Shown: in pieces, positions 10,665 through 22,025 of the stretch | How positions within the stretch are numbered: position 1 is the first letter of the stretch | Layout of the letters: every line of letters starts with the position of its first letter | Assembly: GCA_035578905.1 (NCBI GenBank) | Contig: JAQJVL010000156.1 | Span: forward strand, 744,001 to 808,000 | Length of the DNA: 64,000 bases | Direction of reading: 5' to 3' | DNA from: Stictocephala bisonia | Taxonomy: Eukaryota > Arthropoda > Insecta > Hemiptera > Membracidae | Program-made: the position numbers and the translations under genes | Notes under the pieces: model-generated | What the model was told of the DNA's origin: nothing | Databases searched by the model: none | Seen by the model: only the letters and a program-made list of their open reading frames with translations

Positions 10665-11490
10665 CACTGGTGGCGCAGTACTGTAACACAGCTACTTGGG
10701 GACAAAGTGTTGAGGAGAGTGTAGGTGATATGTTCTATACTCGGTCTTCTTAATACCGACACGGTTAATGGTTGACATCGATGTGGACATTACTAGAGAA
10801 GTCTGGGGTGTCAATGCTGGATGGTAGTCAAAGTTCAGATGTTGTGGAGGAAAGAGAACTGAGTGTCAGGCTTGTCAGTTAGCTGACAATTAGACCAACA
10901 CCACGTGTCACTATCGTGGTATTCTGGGTCCGACCGTGTCAAACTATGTAGCCTGTGTCAAACTATGTAGACCGTGTCAAACAATATCAAGATCCGACGT
11001 TTCGTCCTCGATATAAGCTCCGTCTTCAGTGCTACATAGAAGCACTAACACACGTAGAACTATGAGTCATTACTACTGAAAGTTCCACGTGGAAGTTTCA
11101 GTAGTACTGACTCATAGTTCTACGTGTGTTAGTGCTTCTACGTAGCCCTGAAGATGGCAGTCTAAAACGAAACGTTAGATCCTGATATTGTACATAGTGT
11201 ACATCGTTTGACTTGGTCGAATCCTAAAGACCACGAAAGTGATATTGATTATATTGACCGTGGAAGATTCTCGAGGAAAATGAACACTACGTTGTTCGGA
11301 TTCCACGTAAAGCGGCAGCTCCCTTAGTTGCCATGACTATTGGAACAAAAGGCAAAAGCAACAGTTGACCTTAGTTAGTAACAATGACTATACTCGTTCA
11401 TATACACTCTTAACACTCATTTGCCCCTCATATTCGCCCAAATCTTGACAATCGGCGTATTATGAATGAATAATAATGAATACAATTTAA
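10665..11490 (+). repeat. SINE-A copy split by a 376-bp insertion
   Basis: The left part (10665-10906) begins GGCGCAGTACTGTAACACAG and runs through CTACTAGAGAAGTCTGGG... (10776 onward). The right part (11283-11490) resumes at the T-arm-like block ACGTTGTTCGGATTCCACG and ends in the tail ATCTTGACAATCGGCGTATT. The uninterrupted version is at 30611-31047. The break falls exactly inside the CACTACGT word. Confidence 0.85.
10907..11282. mobile_element. Foldback element nested in SINE-A
   Basis: Near-matching 10-bp copies, AACACCACGT at 10897-10906 and AACACTACGT at 11283-11292, flank the insert and look like a target duplication. Terminal inverted repeats begin TCACTATCGTGGTATTCTGG at the left. 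At the right they match the reverse complement of the stretch ending CCACGAAAGTGA, after which about 45 unpaired bases follow. The centre (11039-11138) is a 100-bp palindrome. The words GACGTTTCG and GAAACGTTAGATCC flank it. No coding capacity. Similar GACGTTTCG words occur in several foldback and Penelope-like repeats, but class is not settled. Confidence 0.8.
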
Positions 11491-12440
11491 CTATCTAATT
11501 AATAGAATTTGAATTTCATTACAACAATCTTTATCATTGTACAATCAATGTAAGTTGTAATGTATACAAGTCCTTAAAGATACCTAAATCATTTGATTTT
11601 AGCTATACAGCTCCTTATATTGGGGTTCCTAGTTTGTACTAACTCCAACCTATTATTACCACTGACAAGAGTAACAACGTGTTATTGACTTTATTATATT
11701 GCTCCCCTCAGAGCACTGTTAAACAACAAACGCGTATTTAATAATGTAACGCCACAGCATCAACGCGATGAGTTTGTAAGTCCACTAGCTGTGATGTTCA
11801 ATGTCCACCGCTGCTTCCACAAATATGCCATTGTTGTAGGCAGCAATTCAAATGATGCTCCGAATCATCTGTACGATCAGCTGTTGAATTGTACAGCACG
11901 TTATTCAAATATTCATCGTCTGCCACTTCCAGCCCAGCTGTTTTTCAACTGTTTCGCTCCCGCTCAATTGACTGCTGAATTCCATGTGAACCTCAGCAGT
12001 GCCCGGCTTGTTTTCATTTGGATAATGTTTTCAAAATAGGAAATGTATTTTTCACAATGGTTTGCCGATGTATTTTTGAAAAAAAGAAAAAAATTACAGT
12101 GTCTTTTAGACACAATAGGGAGAGAAAACGAGCTTTCGCCAATGTTTGAAAAATATTCGAAGGAGGAAAATTCAAAATTTGACGGAGAAAGTGGCTCAGT
12201 CGATATTTTTTTGAGCTGCTTGAAATTTATTTAGATTATAATGGGGGGGGGGAGGGTAGATAAAATGAGGAGGGATTAATTTTTTATTTCTTTGCTATAA
12301 CGAAGAATTAAAACCTATGCAGCATTTCTGAACAAAACAGTTTACCAATGATTGTATGCATGCTGATGATATAAGCATTTTTTTCTAAGGAAAAAACACA
12401 AATGATATAAAAAATCAAAATGAAGTTATAACTAATATTA
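11491..12440. other. Intron sequence just upstream of the gsc last exon
   Basis: The part at 11760-12040 is GC-richer and carries an 82-residue open frame with no recognised motif. It could be a regulatory patch. A G-run follows at 12242-12252. The rest is AT-rich. Nothing firm seen. Confidence 0.35.
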
Positions 12441-12732
12441 ATTGGTCGGTAGCGTAGTTGGTTCAATCCCAGCTTCATGTGCTAAAGGTTGTCAGTACGA
12501 TCCCAATCAAAGTTATAATACATTTTGAGAAGGATCAGCTGATAACCACCGGCTGTTCATTTGTCGTTGGGCTATTAATTGATGACACTTTCTAAGGAAT
12601 AGTTGGCCTTAGTTTGTAACAATGACTACATTCGCTCATCAACACTCATCACACTCATTCGAAATCTATATTCGCCCATATCTTGACGATCGGCGTCTTA
12701 TGAATAAATAAATAAATAAAAATAAATAAATG
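12441..12732 (+). repeat. SINE-B copy, best preserved
   Basis: Begins ATTGGTCGGTAGCGTAGTTGG, an A-box-like tRNA D-arm, then GGTTCAATCCC and CAGTACGATCCCAATC in the T-arm region. The body has GGATCAGCTGATAACC and TTGGGCTATTAATTGATGAC. The 3' domain ends CTTGACGATCGGCGTCTTAT, followed by an (AAAT)n tail. The order head, body, tail and simple-repeat end is that of a tRNA-derived SINE mobilised by a LINE. Confidence 0.88.
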
Positions 12733-13154
12733 ACTTTATATCAACAAATGTTGATTGAAAAAGAACTACACATGATTATAATACAAGGAGAACAAATTCT
12801 CAACTACCATTAAACATAAGAAATAGATAGAAAAACATCAAACGTTCAAATTAGAAATAAAAAGTTATATTTTGAAAAATAAAACAACTATAATAATTAT
12901 ATATGTAAATTTAAATCATAATACTTTACGTATATTGTAACTTTAAATACGTACCATTTTGTATGTTTGTCCATAGTTAATTAAATAAAAAATGTATACA
13001 ACTTACAACTTCTCTAGAATCAATCCGATACACTTTTAGAGCTTGGATCTAAAAAATATTGCAATGGCTCGACTATCGATTTAAACCAAATAAATTATAA
13101 ATACCAATTAATTATCATTTGCACGTAAATTAAACAAATTTGTTTCGTTTCCAG

Positions 13155-13319
13155 GTGTGGTTCAAGAATCGGCGAGCCAAGTGGCGCAAACAGAAGCGCG
13201 AGGAACAAGAGCGTCTGAGGAAGCTCCAGGAGGAACAGAGGTCTCCGGACCTGCGGCCTCACCAGGCAGACCTCGGCTTGCACCACAGTGACACCGACGA
13301 GTACTTGGAGGTCGCGTGA
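13155..13319 (+). CDS. gsc: Goosecoid-type homeobox protein, last exon (54 residues plus stop)
   Basis: This is the C-terminal exon of a paired-class homeodomain transcription repressor that acts in the nucleus. It starts right after the acceptor TTTCGTTTCCAG, in phase 0, with [18 protein letters not shown]: homeodomain helix 3 from residue 47. Lysine follows W48-F49, the K50 class that reads TAATCC sites. N51 and the basic [10 protein letters not shown] end are intact. A charged stretch ([10 protein letters not shown]) follows, then a short tail ending DTDEYLEVA and TGA. The helix-3-to-KLQEEQ run and the acidic DLEVA-like end match insect Goosecoid proteins as I know them; that recall is the main basis for the name. 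The first 46 homeodomain residues lie on an exon left of the window. It is GC-richer than its surroundings, as expected for coding sequence. Another K50 paired-like gene is possible but less likely. Confidence 0.87.
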   Translation: MWFKNRRAKWRKQKREEQERLRKLQEEQRSPDLRPHQADLGLHHSDTDEYLEVA

Positions 13320-15807
13320 GGCCCCCCAACACCTCCGACCTCGGCCCCAGTCTCCGCGTTCTCCTTGGTTAGACAGAGGTTTCGATCCATCCTCTACTAG
13401 GAGGGTGTCATGTGTTCGTCATTTAATTAGTAATAATACTACTACCAAAGAAAGTTGTTTAAAGGACAACTAATACAAACACAAGTTTCACAAACGCTAA
13501 ACAAAAAGCTTTAAAACAAACAAAAGAGCAAACAAAAACATTTTATTCAAACCCCTAACTACATTATATTTCCTGTATTGTAGTAAATAAGATTATGAGG
13601 AAGATCTTAATTGTGGCAAGAATCAAGAAGTAGCTTTGACAGTTCAACCTAAGGATAACATATTTCCTAAATAGGATCTCCAAAACATAAAACGTATAGA
13701 TTATGTTAACAACCTTACACTAAGAAACTCTTACTGGACTTCTTAATGAATTCTATCTAAAACCCATCTTCGATGCCGAACATATGTATATTACTACAGA
13801 AAACTAACTCTATTCAGATAGCTCATTCCCATTCTAAAGAGTGTTAACAAATTGTTCGTAGTATTTTAACTGTCCGCTTTAAAGCGCGTCGAGCGGCTGT
13901 CAACTGGGCGGCGTTGCCAGATTGAACTCATTCAACTATCCGTATTAATAACAAATATTACAATAATAAATATCAGCTGATAATAATAATTGAGATTTAA
14001 TACTTGTTCAATGCGGCAACGTTGCATCCTAAATTCACGGTGGTGTAGTGCGTGTTGCCTAAACACTCTTTAAACAGCGTGTACGCTTTTCCCGTATATT
14101 TTGAGCTATCTGGGTAGAGTTAGATATCTGTATTACGTTTTCATTCCAAGATTAATCCCCAACACTAAAGCAATATAAATAAAAAATAAAAAAAATTAAA
14201 AAAAATTTTAAGGGCAGCTTAATCGTGAATGTCTGACAACTGTCTGATGTACATTAACAGTTAGTTCAACAAGGTATATTGCAACCACCTGGGAAGGTTA
14301 TCTCAAACTAAACAAGTTCGAACTTATTCCTAACATAGCCAGTGGCCTTGGCCAGAGGGTTGCGATGTTATCGCAAGAGCGTGGAGTGTGGCTGTTCCTT
14401 GGATTTGTGACTGGTGAGCTATCCTGTCCTTGCACGCAGCCCGCCTGCCCGGTCACTGGTGGTAGTACGGAAGTCGCCTTGAAGCCGTTGGTCCCCAGGT
14501 TAAAGTATCAGAGAGGGCTTCTTAGCCCTAGCTTCACTTGGCAAAATAAGACCTCTTTTAAATTTGTTTAACATATTCTAATAATAGAGTTCAGACATTC
14601 AAACATGTTGATAACTAAACAGTAATTACCCTCTCAAATCATTTCTTTAAAATTTGACTAATACGATTTTTTTCTTTACAAATTTTAGAACTCACTAAAA
14701 TGACCACATGCAATGAAAACATTTAGTACAGTATTATAAATATATGTTATATCAGAATCAAAACTATAAATTGGTGCCACTTAATTTTTCACCAGTAGAT
14801 TTACAGTTTCTGTGTGACATGTGAAACTCTGTATCAGCCGCTTTTTAGAAACATTTCAGTTTTTTGTCATAGTAACTTTTTTTATTTTAATCTAAGTTAC
14901 GAATTATTGGGGAAAAGTATATTTTACACTTGATATGGTAAACATTTATATTCACATAATTTATTTATTCATTAAGAAAACCTGTTTAGTATATTAAAAT
15001 ATAGTGAACTGTTGAGATCCAAGCTCCCTCTTGTATAAATAATAAGAAAAAACGAAACACGTCAGTGACAAAGGGGGAAAAATCGTATTTAGGAAAAAAA
15101 CCAGAGTAACTATTTATAATTAAGAATGCCTTTATATAGGTTAGGCATATCCTAAAGAGTGCTGGGGATACACTCTTCAATGTAACTTGTTAAAAAATGA
15201 AAAGAAAAAGAGAAAAAAACAATTTCGGAAATAATGAACACAACTGATAGCTCATTGATATAAACTTGAATTTATAAACCACGATCCTTCCAAATTGTAG
15301 TTGCAATGATGAGCCACCATGCAGGTCTTTAATGAATAATTAGCTAATAACATAATTGGTTTCTTTTACCAATAGATCGCAATTTCAATGTATTTTGCCT
15401 AATTTACACCATCAATCGTGAATTCATCAAGTCAAATTGTTCAAATGAGGCAATTATCTTAAACTGATGATCTGGGTTAACGTCGTATTCAAATAATTTA
15501 CTATAGTAAACGTATTGAAATAATTTTGTAAAATGTTTCTTAAAAGATTCTATGTTAACATCAACAGGTTGTATTGCTGGTAAAATTTCGAAAGTCATGC
15601 CACTTCCGAATAAACTACACGCTAAAGTCAAACCTGGATTTTTCAGGTGGTTACACTTAAATAATAATATTTTTACGATTTTCAATAATTAAAAATGCTA
15701 AACATAAGTAAAGCTAGATGTTCCCAAGAATTAAACTTATATACAAGATTTACTTTCACAAACAGAGTGAATCCGTTTCAATATTTTCAAGTTACTGTAC
15801 ATCTTAA
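13320..15807. other. gsc 3' UTR (extent unknown) and intergenic AT-rich DNA
   Basis: The first part must hold the gsc 3' untranslated region. AATAAA-type words lie near 14176-14190 (ATATAAATAAAAAATAAA), which could be the polyadenylation signal, but this is a guess in AT-rich sequence. A GC-richer patch at 13860-14060 has GCGCGTCGAGCGGCTGTC. A 68-residue frame at 14365-14571 is open with no recognised motif. Nothing else seen. Confidence 0.4.
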
Positions 15808-15852
15808 TTAGGTTAGGTTAGGTTAGGTTATGTTAGGTTAGGTTAGGTTAGG
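15808..15852 (+). repeat. Interstitial TTAGG tract
   Basis: About eight TTAGG units with one TTATG interruption. TTAGG is the telomere repeat of most insects and other arthropods. At only about 40 bp inside single-copy DNA it is not a telomere. It may mark a repaired break or be a simple repeat by chance. Confidence 0.9.
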
Positions 15853-16357
15853 GTAAAACTTGACTAAAATGATCTCAGATAACTTTAATTATATTAATTT
15901 AATATTATTTATTATTTGTATGTAATATTATTTCATTTGTAATATACAACATTCTGACTGTGTAAATATATCTTATTGTTTATAGTATATTTATGTTCCT
16001 AATGTGTAAAATACGTTGTACAAAAGTGCGTGCAATATATCGCGTAGACAATTACTAATTTATTCAGGATTTTTAGTCAAGAGCTGTGTTTACCTGTGTG
16101 TTGCAACAGATAATTGTGAATAACACGTTTAACCAGAGTTAACATCTGATTACAAAGTACGCATTCTTTCATTGCAATCAATGTGTAAATAAAGTCGAAT
16201 CAATAGAAAAGAGTTGACAAAGCAGTAGAATATTTTATATTATAACAAATATTCATTCTAAGGTTATTACAATGTTAATTTCTTATTAAATTAGTATCTA
16301 TTCTATATCTACCTATAAAACTATAATTGTATAAATGCAATTATCTATATGCTATTC

Positions 16358-17209
16358 AGGGAGAGTTGAGAGTGAAGCTTCACCCTCTGCTGGTGTGACG
16401 TAGGCGCTAGGCTTATGTGAATCAGGCGTTCACACGTTGCTGTAATGATGAACTGTCTTTTCTGGACTGTAATTTCACTTTATCGCACACTTAGAAAACT
16501 CGTCTATTTTGTAAAAAGCATACAACCTGTATGTGTTTTTTCCTCTCTCTCTAGGGAGACAGTAGTCCCTATTTTTTACATACAGACACAATTCTAAATA
16601 CGGTACTTTTCCTAAAACCAACCATTTCGACAACCTTTTGTATCGCCATCTCAATCAGTGTACCTTGCTGCTCAGCCACTACATTTGCTTACAGACGGTT
16701 TTATCCTGAGTACAAACAATACCACATTAGTTCTTTGCTATTGTAGGTTGATATCTTTACCACTGACTGACTGACTCACTCATTCACTCATCACTAAATC
16801 TTATACGTTATACAGATAATCTACTATTATTTATAGTCAAGTCGCATGCCGAAGCCGAATACCGAGGTGTATAAAGCGCATCGAGAGTCAGGGTTGGCAC
16901 TCAAAGCGTGTTAGAGAGTCCCCTAGTCTATATTTAAAGATGAAAGGTTTGACTCACTAATTACTTTTTATACAGAATAATATTTACATCAAGTCTTTCA
17001 TTACAAACTAAAATAATTCCACTACACACAGCACCAACCGAAAAATAGTTCACGATACAAAGCAGAAGGTATGAGCAAACTCACTGACTGGGGATTCCAG
17101 TGAATCAGTCTTGTTGTAAGTCAAGGATCCACGTGGACACCATTTTCTTATTGGCCAGCGTCCTTGAGGCAGGGACAGTCTAGGCGGAGCCTCACTCTCA
17201 ACTCTCCCT
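16358..17209. mobile_element. Non-autonomous element with terminal inverted repeats (852 bp)
   Basis: The left end AGGGAGAGTTGAGAGTGA is matched by the reverse complement of the right end TCACTCTCAACTCTCCCT, 18 of 18 bases; further in the match continues less perfectly. No long frame lies between. I could not find a convincing target duplication at the edges. The inside includes CAGATAATCTACTATTATTT and GGTTGGCACTC; related words occur reversed at 30147-30265, so a second, truncated relative is present there. Confidence 0.75.
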
Positions 17210-17869
17210 TAACAGCGTATAGTTAACAATGTACAAAACCCCCGTTCATACATCAAATCTGTATTGTATTTTAAAGATAATTCTAGTTGAAATCATTACT
17301 ACAATAATAGACTAAGTTACCTTAAGGCATTTTTGTGTAGACCAATTGTGTATTGTATGACTATAAGACATTTCATTCCAAATTTAGTCTAATGTATATA
17401 TTGTTTTGAATAAATTGTTGTTTACATTAGTCTGTTTTGAAATTCTTTCAATCCTACTGTCTTCGGGGGGATTAGCTCACTTAAGATCAAAGTTTTTGTT
17501 CTTGTGTACAAAGAATATCCCTTGTACCCATACAAGGGAAACATTCGTTTAAGTTATCCCTGGTAATAATACAAATACTGTATCACAAATAATATTTGTA
17601 TAAATGGAAAAAATAATTATTATTATATATCCATAATATTATATGGATATATATATACAAATTATTAACATTAAATGTTATTAATTTATCTCTGAAAACC
17701 CATAATTATTGTAATGTTATTTTGCTAAAACAATAATTAATAAATCACATTTATCTCTAAGTTATGTAATTAAACTATTTTATATTATTTTCATCAACAT
17801 TTTGAAATTTATCTCAACATGTCTACATTTTCACTTTTATATTAATTTTCAAATATTACCAATAAAATA

Positions 17870-17937
17870 GGCCTATTGCTAGTGGTTAGTTCTTCTGGTT
17901 CATACGCAGGTTCACGGGTTCGAATCCCGGGTAGTCC
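17870..17937 (+). tRNA. tRNA-like sequence (CAT loop), probably SINE-derived or a pseudogene
   Basis: The sequence has A-box-like TAGTGGTTAG, a loop TTCATAC on a short CTG/CAG stem, and a perfect B box GGTTCGAATCCC within a CGGG/CCCG T stem. GGCCTAT and GTAGTCC could form an acceptor stem with one mismatch. At 68 bases it is short and the anticodon stem is weak, so a working tRNA is doubtful. It resembles the - strand sequence at 22822-22897. Confidence 0.4.
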
Positions 17938-17939
17938 AT

Positions 17940-19784
17940 AAGATAATAATGAGTTTAAAATACATAAGTAAATTGAAAGAATATAATAATAGTATAGTAA
18001 ATTATTAATAATATCAACTGAAGTGAATACATTTTAACAAAATATTTGATAAAAAGAGATTTTTAATAGGCTGACTGTCACTGTTTATTAAGATAAACAA
18101 GTTTTGAAATAGGTTTCTCACATATTTAAATATTTTTAAATGAAAAAGATTGAATTATTTTTTTATTTTTTCCTACATTCAATAAATGTGCTAAACTACA
18201 ACTTATCAAAATTGTTAACACAAAAATTACAACCACCTAAATCATTTTTCATCTTTAACCATAGAAAATCAATACGAATTCATAAACTGTATTTAGATTT
18301 AGAAATGCAAGAAGATGAAAGAAAAAATTTTTGACACGTCTTCTCTATATCCACATGTCTCTTTAAAGAAGCAATGAAAGGATTTGGAAAATGGTTAACA
18401 TCAATACATTTATACAAATAAAAAGAGGAGAATAATTGATATTAGTTAACACTTATAAGAATCAAAATATATTTCAAATCACTGCAAAATTCTATCAACA
18501 AAAGGAAGATACTGCCATGGAAAATCCACTGTCGTGTTTGTAGTCAACCTTTTCGTGAGCAATTTTGAAATGAAAGCTAAAGAAACATTACCATAATGTC
18601 CTCAATATTAGTGTAAATGTGTTGATTATATATTTACAGTATTCAAAACAAGTCTAATTTAAATAATCCTTTAGTCAAATAATACTATTTCTACAAAACA
18701 ATAAAATTTACTTATATATCTGAATCCTATTAAAAATTACCATGTTTAAATATTTTAAAAACAAGAAACCCAAATTCTCAAAATTTATTGATATTGATTT
18801 TGATTGATCTACAGAACATCCACACACACCAACAGATTCATCATCAATGATTCATATAATCCACCAACTAAAACACGAGCAGCATTCTATTTATCAATCA
18901 ACACTTTTAAACGAAGAAATTAAAAAAATAAAAGAACTTTCTTATTTTAAGAGTTTTGCTATTTAAAATCCTACATTACTTAATTGATAATGTATTAAAT
19001 AGATATGCTGAGAAAAAGATTAAGAAATGAAAAATTACGTTATTACAAAGAAGAAAAAATAAGAAAACTACTGGACAAGTTTTTACCTTTAACAAACAAT
19101 AATTAAGAAATAGTTCTTTTTTTTCTTGTTTAGTGGTGATCTTTTTAATGTGTTGTATTTAACATTAAAATGAACTAAATTTAATTTAGTACTGTATCTT
19201 ATGTCGGCTTTGAGTAGTGACGTAGGGTAAAAAAAATACAAAATTAATAAAACCAGACAGGAAAATAAACCTGAATAAAATAAAATGCATGCGTTAATGT
19301 CATATATTTTGTTAATCATAATGAACCAGAGGCACTTAAACAATTGCATTTTACTTACTTGCATTTCTGTATTGTATAGTTTACGTGTTTGAAACGTCAT
19401 CACTGTATATGAGAACAACAAAAAATAATACTTTTAATTATACTTTCTTAAAAATGTAATCTCACAGTTTAAAAATATGTTCTAATAGTACAAAAATAGA
19501 TCAAGACATTAAAAGTCTATAATGCCTTGATCTATTTTTATATCAATATAATAGATATCAAATATCATATCTATTACAAATACAGAAGACTACAACATCA
19601 AGTCTATAATGTATTTGATGTTGTAGATAATCTATGAGAAGATCAGCTAAATATCAGCTGTTTGTTCATTAATGAGTGAAGTTCACTAGTTGTGTTCAAG
19701 CATCAACAAGGTTCAATCTGCCTTGTATTGTTCATCATACTAACTGATACTGAAATAATATTTCTGTAAAGGATGTTCTTGGAT
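17940..19784. other. Very AT-rich intergenic DNA
   Basis: At 18741-18965 a + strand frame of about 75 codons is broken by one TGA and has a lysine-rich, plausible protein-like composition. I cannot assign it and it may be chance. A short hairpin with CTACAACATCA pairing with TGATGTTGTAG lies at 19591-19627. No other features recognised. Confidence 0.35.
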
Positions 19785-20013
19785 CTCCCACATTAAAACA
19801 TAAAATCATACGTGTTTTTTCATAAACATAAAAGAAGACTTTGCCAGTCCTGGCAATTTTATCTGTTAATAGTCTGTTAAGTTAATAATCTTTTATTAGT
19901 TAATTTTATCTGGCAACTTTATATACTTAACAGATAAAGTTGCCAGGACTGGCAAAGTCTTCTTTTTATGTTTACAAAAAAAATACGTTTGATTTTATGT
20001 TTTAATGTGGGAG
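19785..20013. mobile_element. Foldback/MITE-like element with roughly 85-bp inverted arms
   Basis: The left arm begins CTCCCACATTAAAACATAAA and passes through AAGAAGACTTTGCCAGTCCT. The right arm is its reverse complement with few differences and ends TTTTAATGTGGGAG. About 60 bases separate the arms. There is no coding capacity and no clear target duplication. The transcript would form a very long hairpin. Confidence 0.85.
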
Positions 20014-20194
20014 GTTAACTGTTTATTAATGTATTAATTAACTGTTTTTAATATATACATATATTTAAAATACAATACAATACAAAAATAGACACAATAC
20101 GTCTGACCAACTGATCTACTGGGCTGGGCCACAGAGAAGGAAGTAACAGTGATTGTTTCCTTACGGCTTGTAAACATTTGTTCAACAGAACTGA

Positions 20195-21119
20195 CTAATC
20201 AACTTTATAAAATTCTTTAGCCAGGCCGAGACATAAGACATCCGTCTGCATCCCGAAGTCCAGACCAGAGGAAAAATAATTTGTAAATTTCAATAAATTT
20301 GTGCTAACTGACCTCGCAAGAAAATATCCATGTTGAGCAACTGTGATGTATTTCTTTAGATGATTAAATAAATATTTATGAATGACCATCTCAAAAATAT
20401 TAGCAGGAACTGACAAAACCGCTACTTCTAAATTAGTTATTTGTGATTTTTTGCCATTTTTGAAAATTGGATCTACTTTAGTACATTTTTATTAGTCAGG
20501 AAAAACTTTTGATTCCACACTCAAACTGTATAAAAATATCAAAGGTTTAATCAATCAATCAGAATACCCCTTGAAAAAATACTGAGGAAGGCCCTGTAGT
20601 AGATTTATACTTTTACTATCATTTTTTTTTCTTTTACTGTAGCTTGCTTATATGCAGGACAGTGTCAGACAATCCACACCCGCCAGACACGGCCCCACCG
20701 CCGCCGAGTCCACGCTTGGTTCAGTCGCATATTTATTGTAAACAGAGCTAAAATGCTCACCAAAAGCCCCCACAATCGCCACTCCATTATCAGTCCCTAC
20801 CCCATTATATTCCATCAATTAAGTTATTAACCTGTGATTTTTTTACCCTGCATAACACCTAAAAATTTTCCACTAACTGCATTAATATTCTTTTCTAAAT
20901 TACTAATATAATAATTGTTATAGATTATTTTAAATTTACCTTTTTACTTCAGTTCTTTGTTTTTTGAAATCTGTCATAATTTTCCTAAGAACTAAACATC
21001 CTGCATTTTCTGCGTAATTTCTCTTTTAATTTTAAATTAAATATAATTGATGGTGTAAACCAAACATGATACTCCGATTTTTTACGTTTCTTCGAAGGAC
21101 AGTTTTTATCAAGGACTTT
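20195..21119 (-). pseudogene. Jockey-like non-LTR retrotransposon, reverse-transcriptase remnant
   Basis: Read on the - strand, one frame runs from the linker (SEYHVWFTPSIIF, like the PWF motif before the RT) through ISNLEKNINAVSGKFLGVMQ. It continues past GAFGEHFSSVY, KPLIFLYSLSVESKVFPD and VDPIFKNGKKSQITN to LSVPANIFEMVIHKYLFNHL, QHGYFLARSVSTNLL and QTDVLCLGLAKEFYKVD. These correspond to the N-terminal blocks of the RT in the jockey/CR1 group. Several stop codons break it, and the palm with YADD and everything after it are missing at 20195. The remnant abuts a SINE-B copy at 21121. It is a dead copy with no host role. Confidence 0.9.
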
Positions 21120-21120
21120 A

Positions 21121-21400
21121 TATTTTATTTATTTATTCATAAGACGCCGATCGTCAAGATATGGGCGAATATGGATTTCGAATGAGTGTGATGAGTGTAT
21201 ATGAGCGAATGTAGTCATTGTTACAAACTAAGGCCGACTATTCCTTAGAAAATGTCATTAATTAATAGCCCAATGACAAATGAACAGCCGGTGATTATCA
21301 GCTGATCCTTCTCAAAATGTATTGACTCTGATTGGAATCGAACTAAGAACCATTAGCACATGAAGCTGGGATTGAACCAACTACGCTACCGACCAATTTA
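21121..21400 (-). repeat. SINE-B copy, reverse orientation
   Basis: Starts with ATTTATTTATTCATAAGACGCC, the reversed tail. It runs back through ATCTTGACGATCGGCG-type sequence, the AGCTGATCC block and the tRNA head, ending CTACGCTACCGACCAATT. Nearly full length; matches 12441-12732 closely. Confidence 0.88.
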
Positions 21401-22025
21401 ATACATAAAAATAATACAATACATCAGATCATAAAAATAATCAATCGCTTCATTGATATTTAAGCTGGAATACAGTTGAGGTCAGTTAGTAGCTAATACA
21501 TCTCGGTGTATTTGAAGGAAGTTTGCTCTTTGATAACAATAACTATAAATGATCACTGAGATATATTAAAAATTATCTCAGTACATGTGAATAATTTGAT
21601 TGATACTAAACTGTGAAGGGTCTTTATAAATTCGTTTACCTTTCGGTAAAGATATAACAAGTCTTTAAGTGTTTAAATGTAACATTGTAATAATTGAAGA
21701 GTTAATATTATACAAGACAAAGTCTAATTATAAACAGCAACTAAGCGATTAATTTCACTCGAGATATTCGCTGAAACTGGTTACAGGCAGCTGGTACTCC
21801 TAACTTCAATTTAAACTATCAGACAACAGTCATTACCGGTATAAATTGACTTTTAATGAGAGGGTGGAGGGGTGATCTGGAATAGTCAGCCATCTTGGAT
21901 CTCCCTTAAACAAGTGTTGTTTATAATACTATATTTGACGTATTTCTCCGATAAAATAATGTTTGCTATTTAATTTTGTAAATATTGTGATAGGGAATGT
22001 TAATTGCCAAGTATATTTCATTTTT
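21401..22025. other. Intergenic AT-rich DNA
   Basis: I see nothing specific here beyond short AT-rich frames. Confidence 0.4.

Larger units (their letters stand above)
1..13154 (+). other. Last intron of the goosecoid-like gene (3' part only)
   Basis: The gsc exon at 13155 is preceded by a splice acceptor (TTTCGTTTCCAG). I found no upstream sequence on the + strand encoding the N-terminal 46 homeodomain residues or an eh1 repressor motif. The preceding exon must therefore lie left of the window, making this intron longer than 13.1 kb. It holds tandem arrays, SINE copies and two GC-richer islands. The intron position, between homeodomain codons 46 and 47, is the one typical of paired-class homeobox genes. 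Confidence 0.75.

Noticed and set aside
13095..13286. 63-residue - strand frame over the gsc exon
   Set aside because: It is the antisense shadow of the homeobox exon.
15808..15852. Chromosome end or telomere
   Set aside because: Only about eight TTAGG units, flanked on both sides by ordinary AT-rich sequence.
18140..18965. Lysine-rich frames as parts of a Polinton-like or endogenous viral insertion
   Set aside because: Composition alone hints at it. No polymerase, integrase, ATPase or capsid motif is visible, and there are no terminal repeats.
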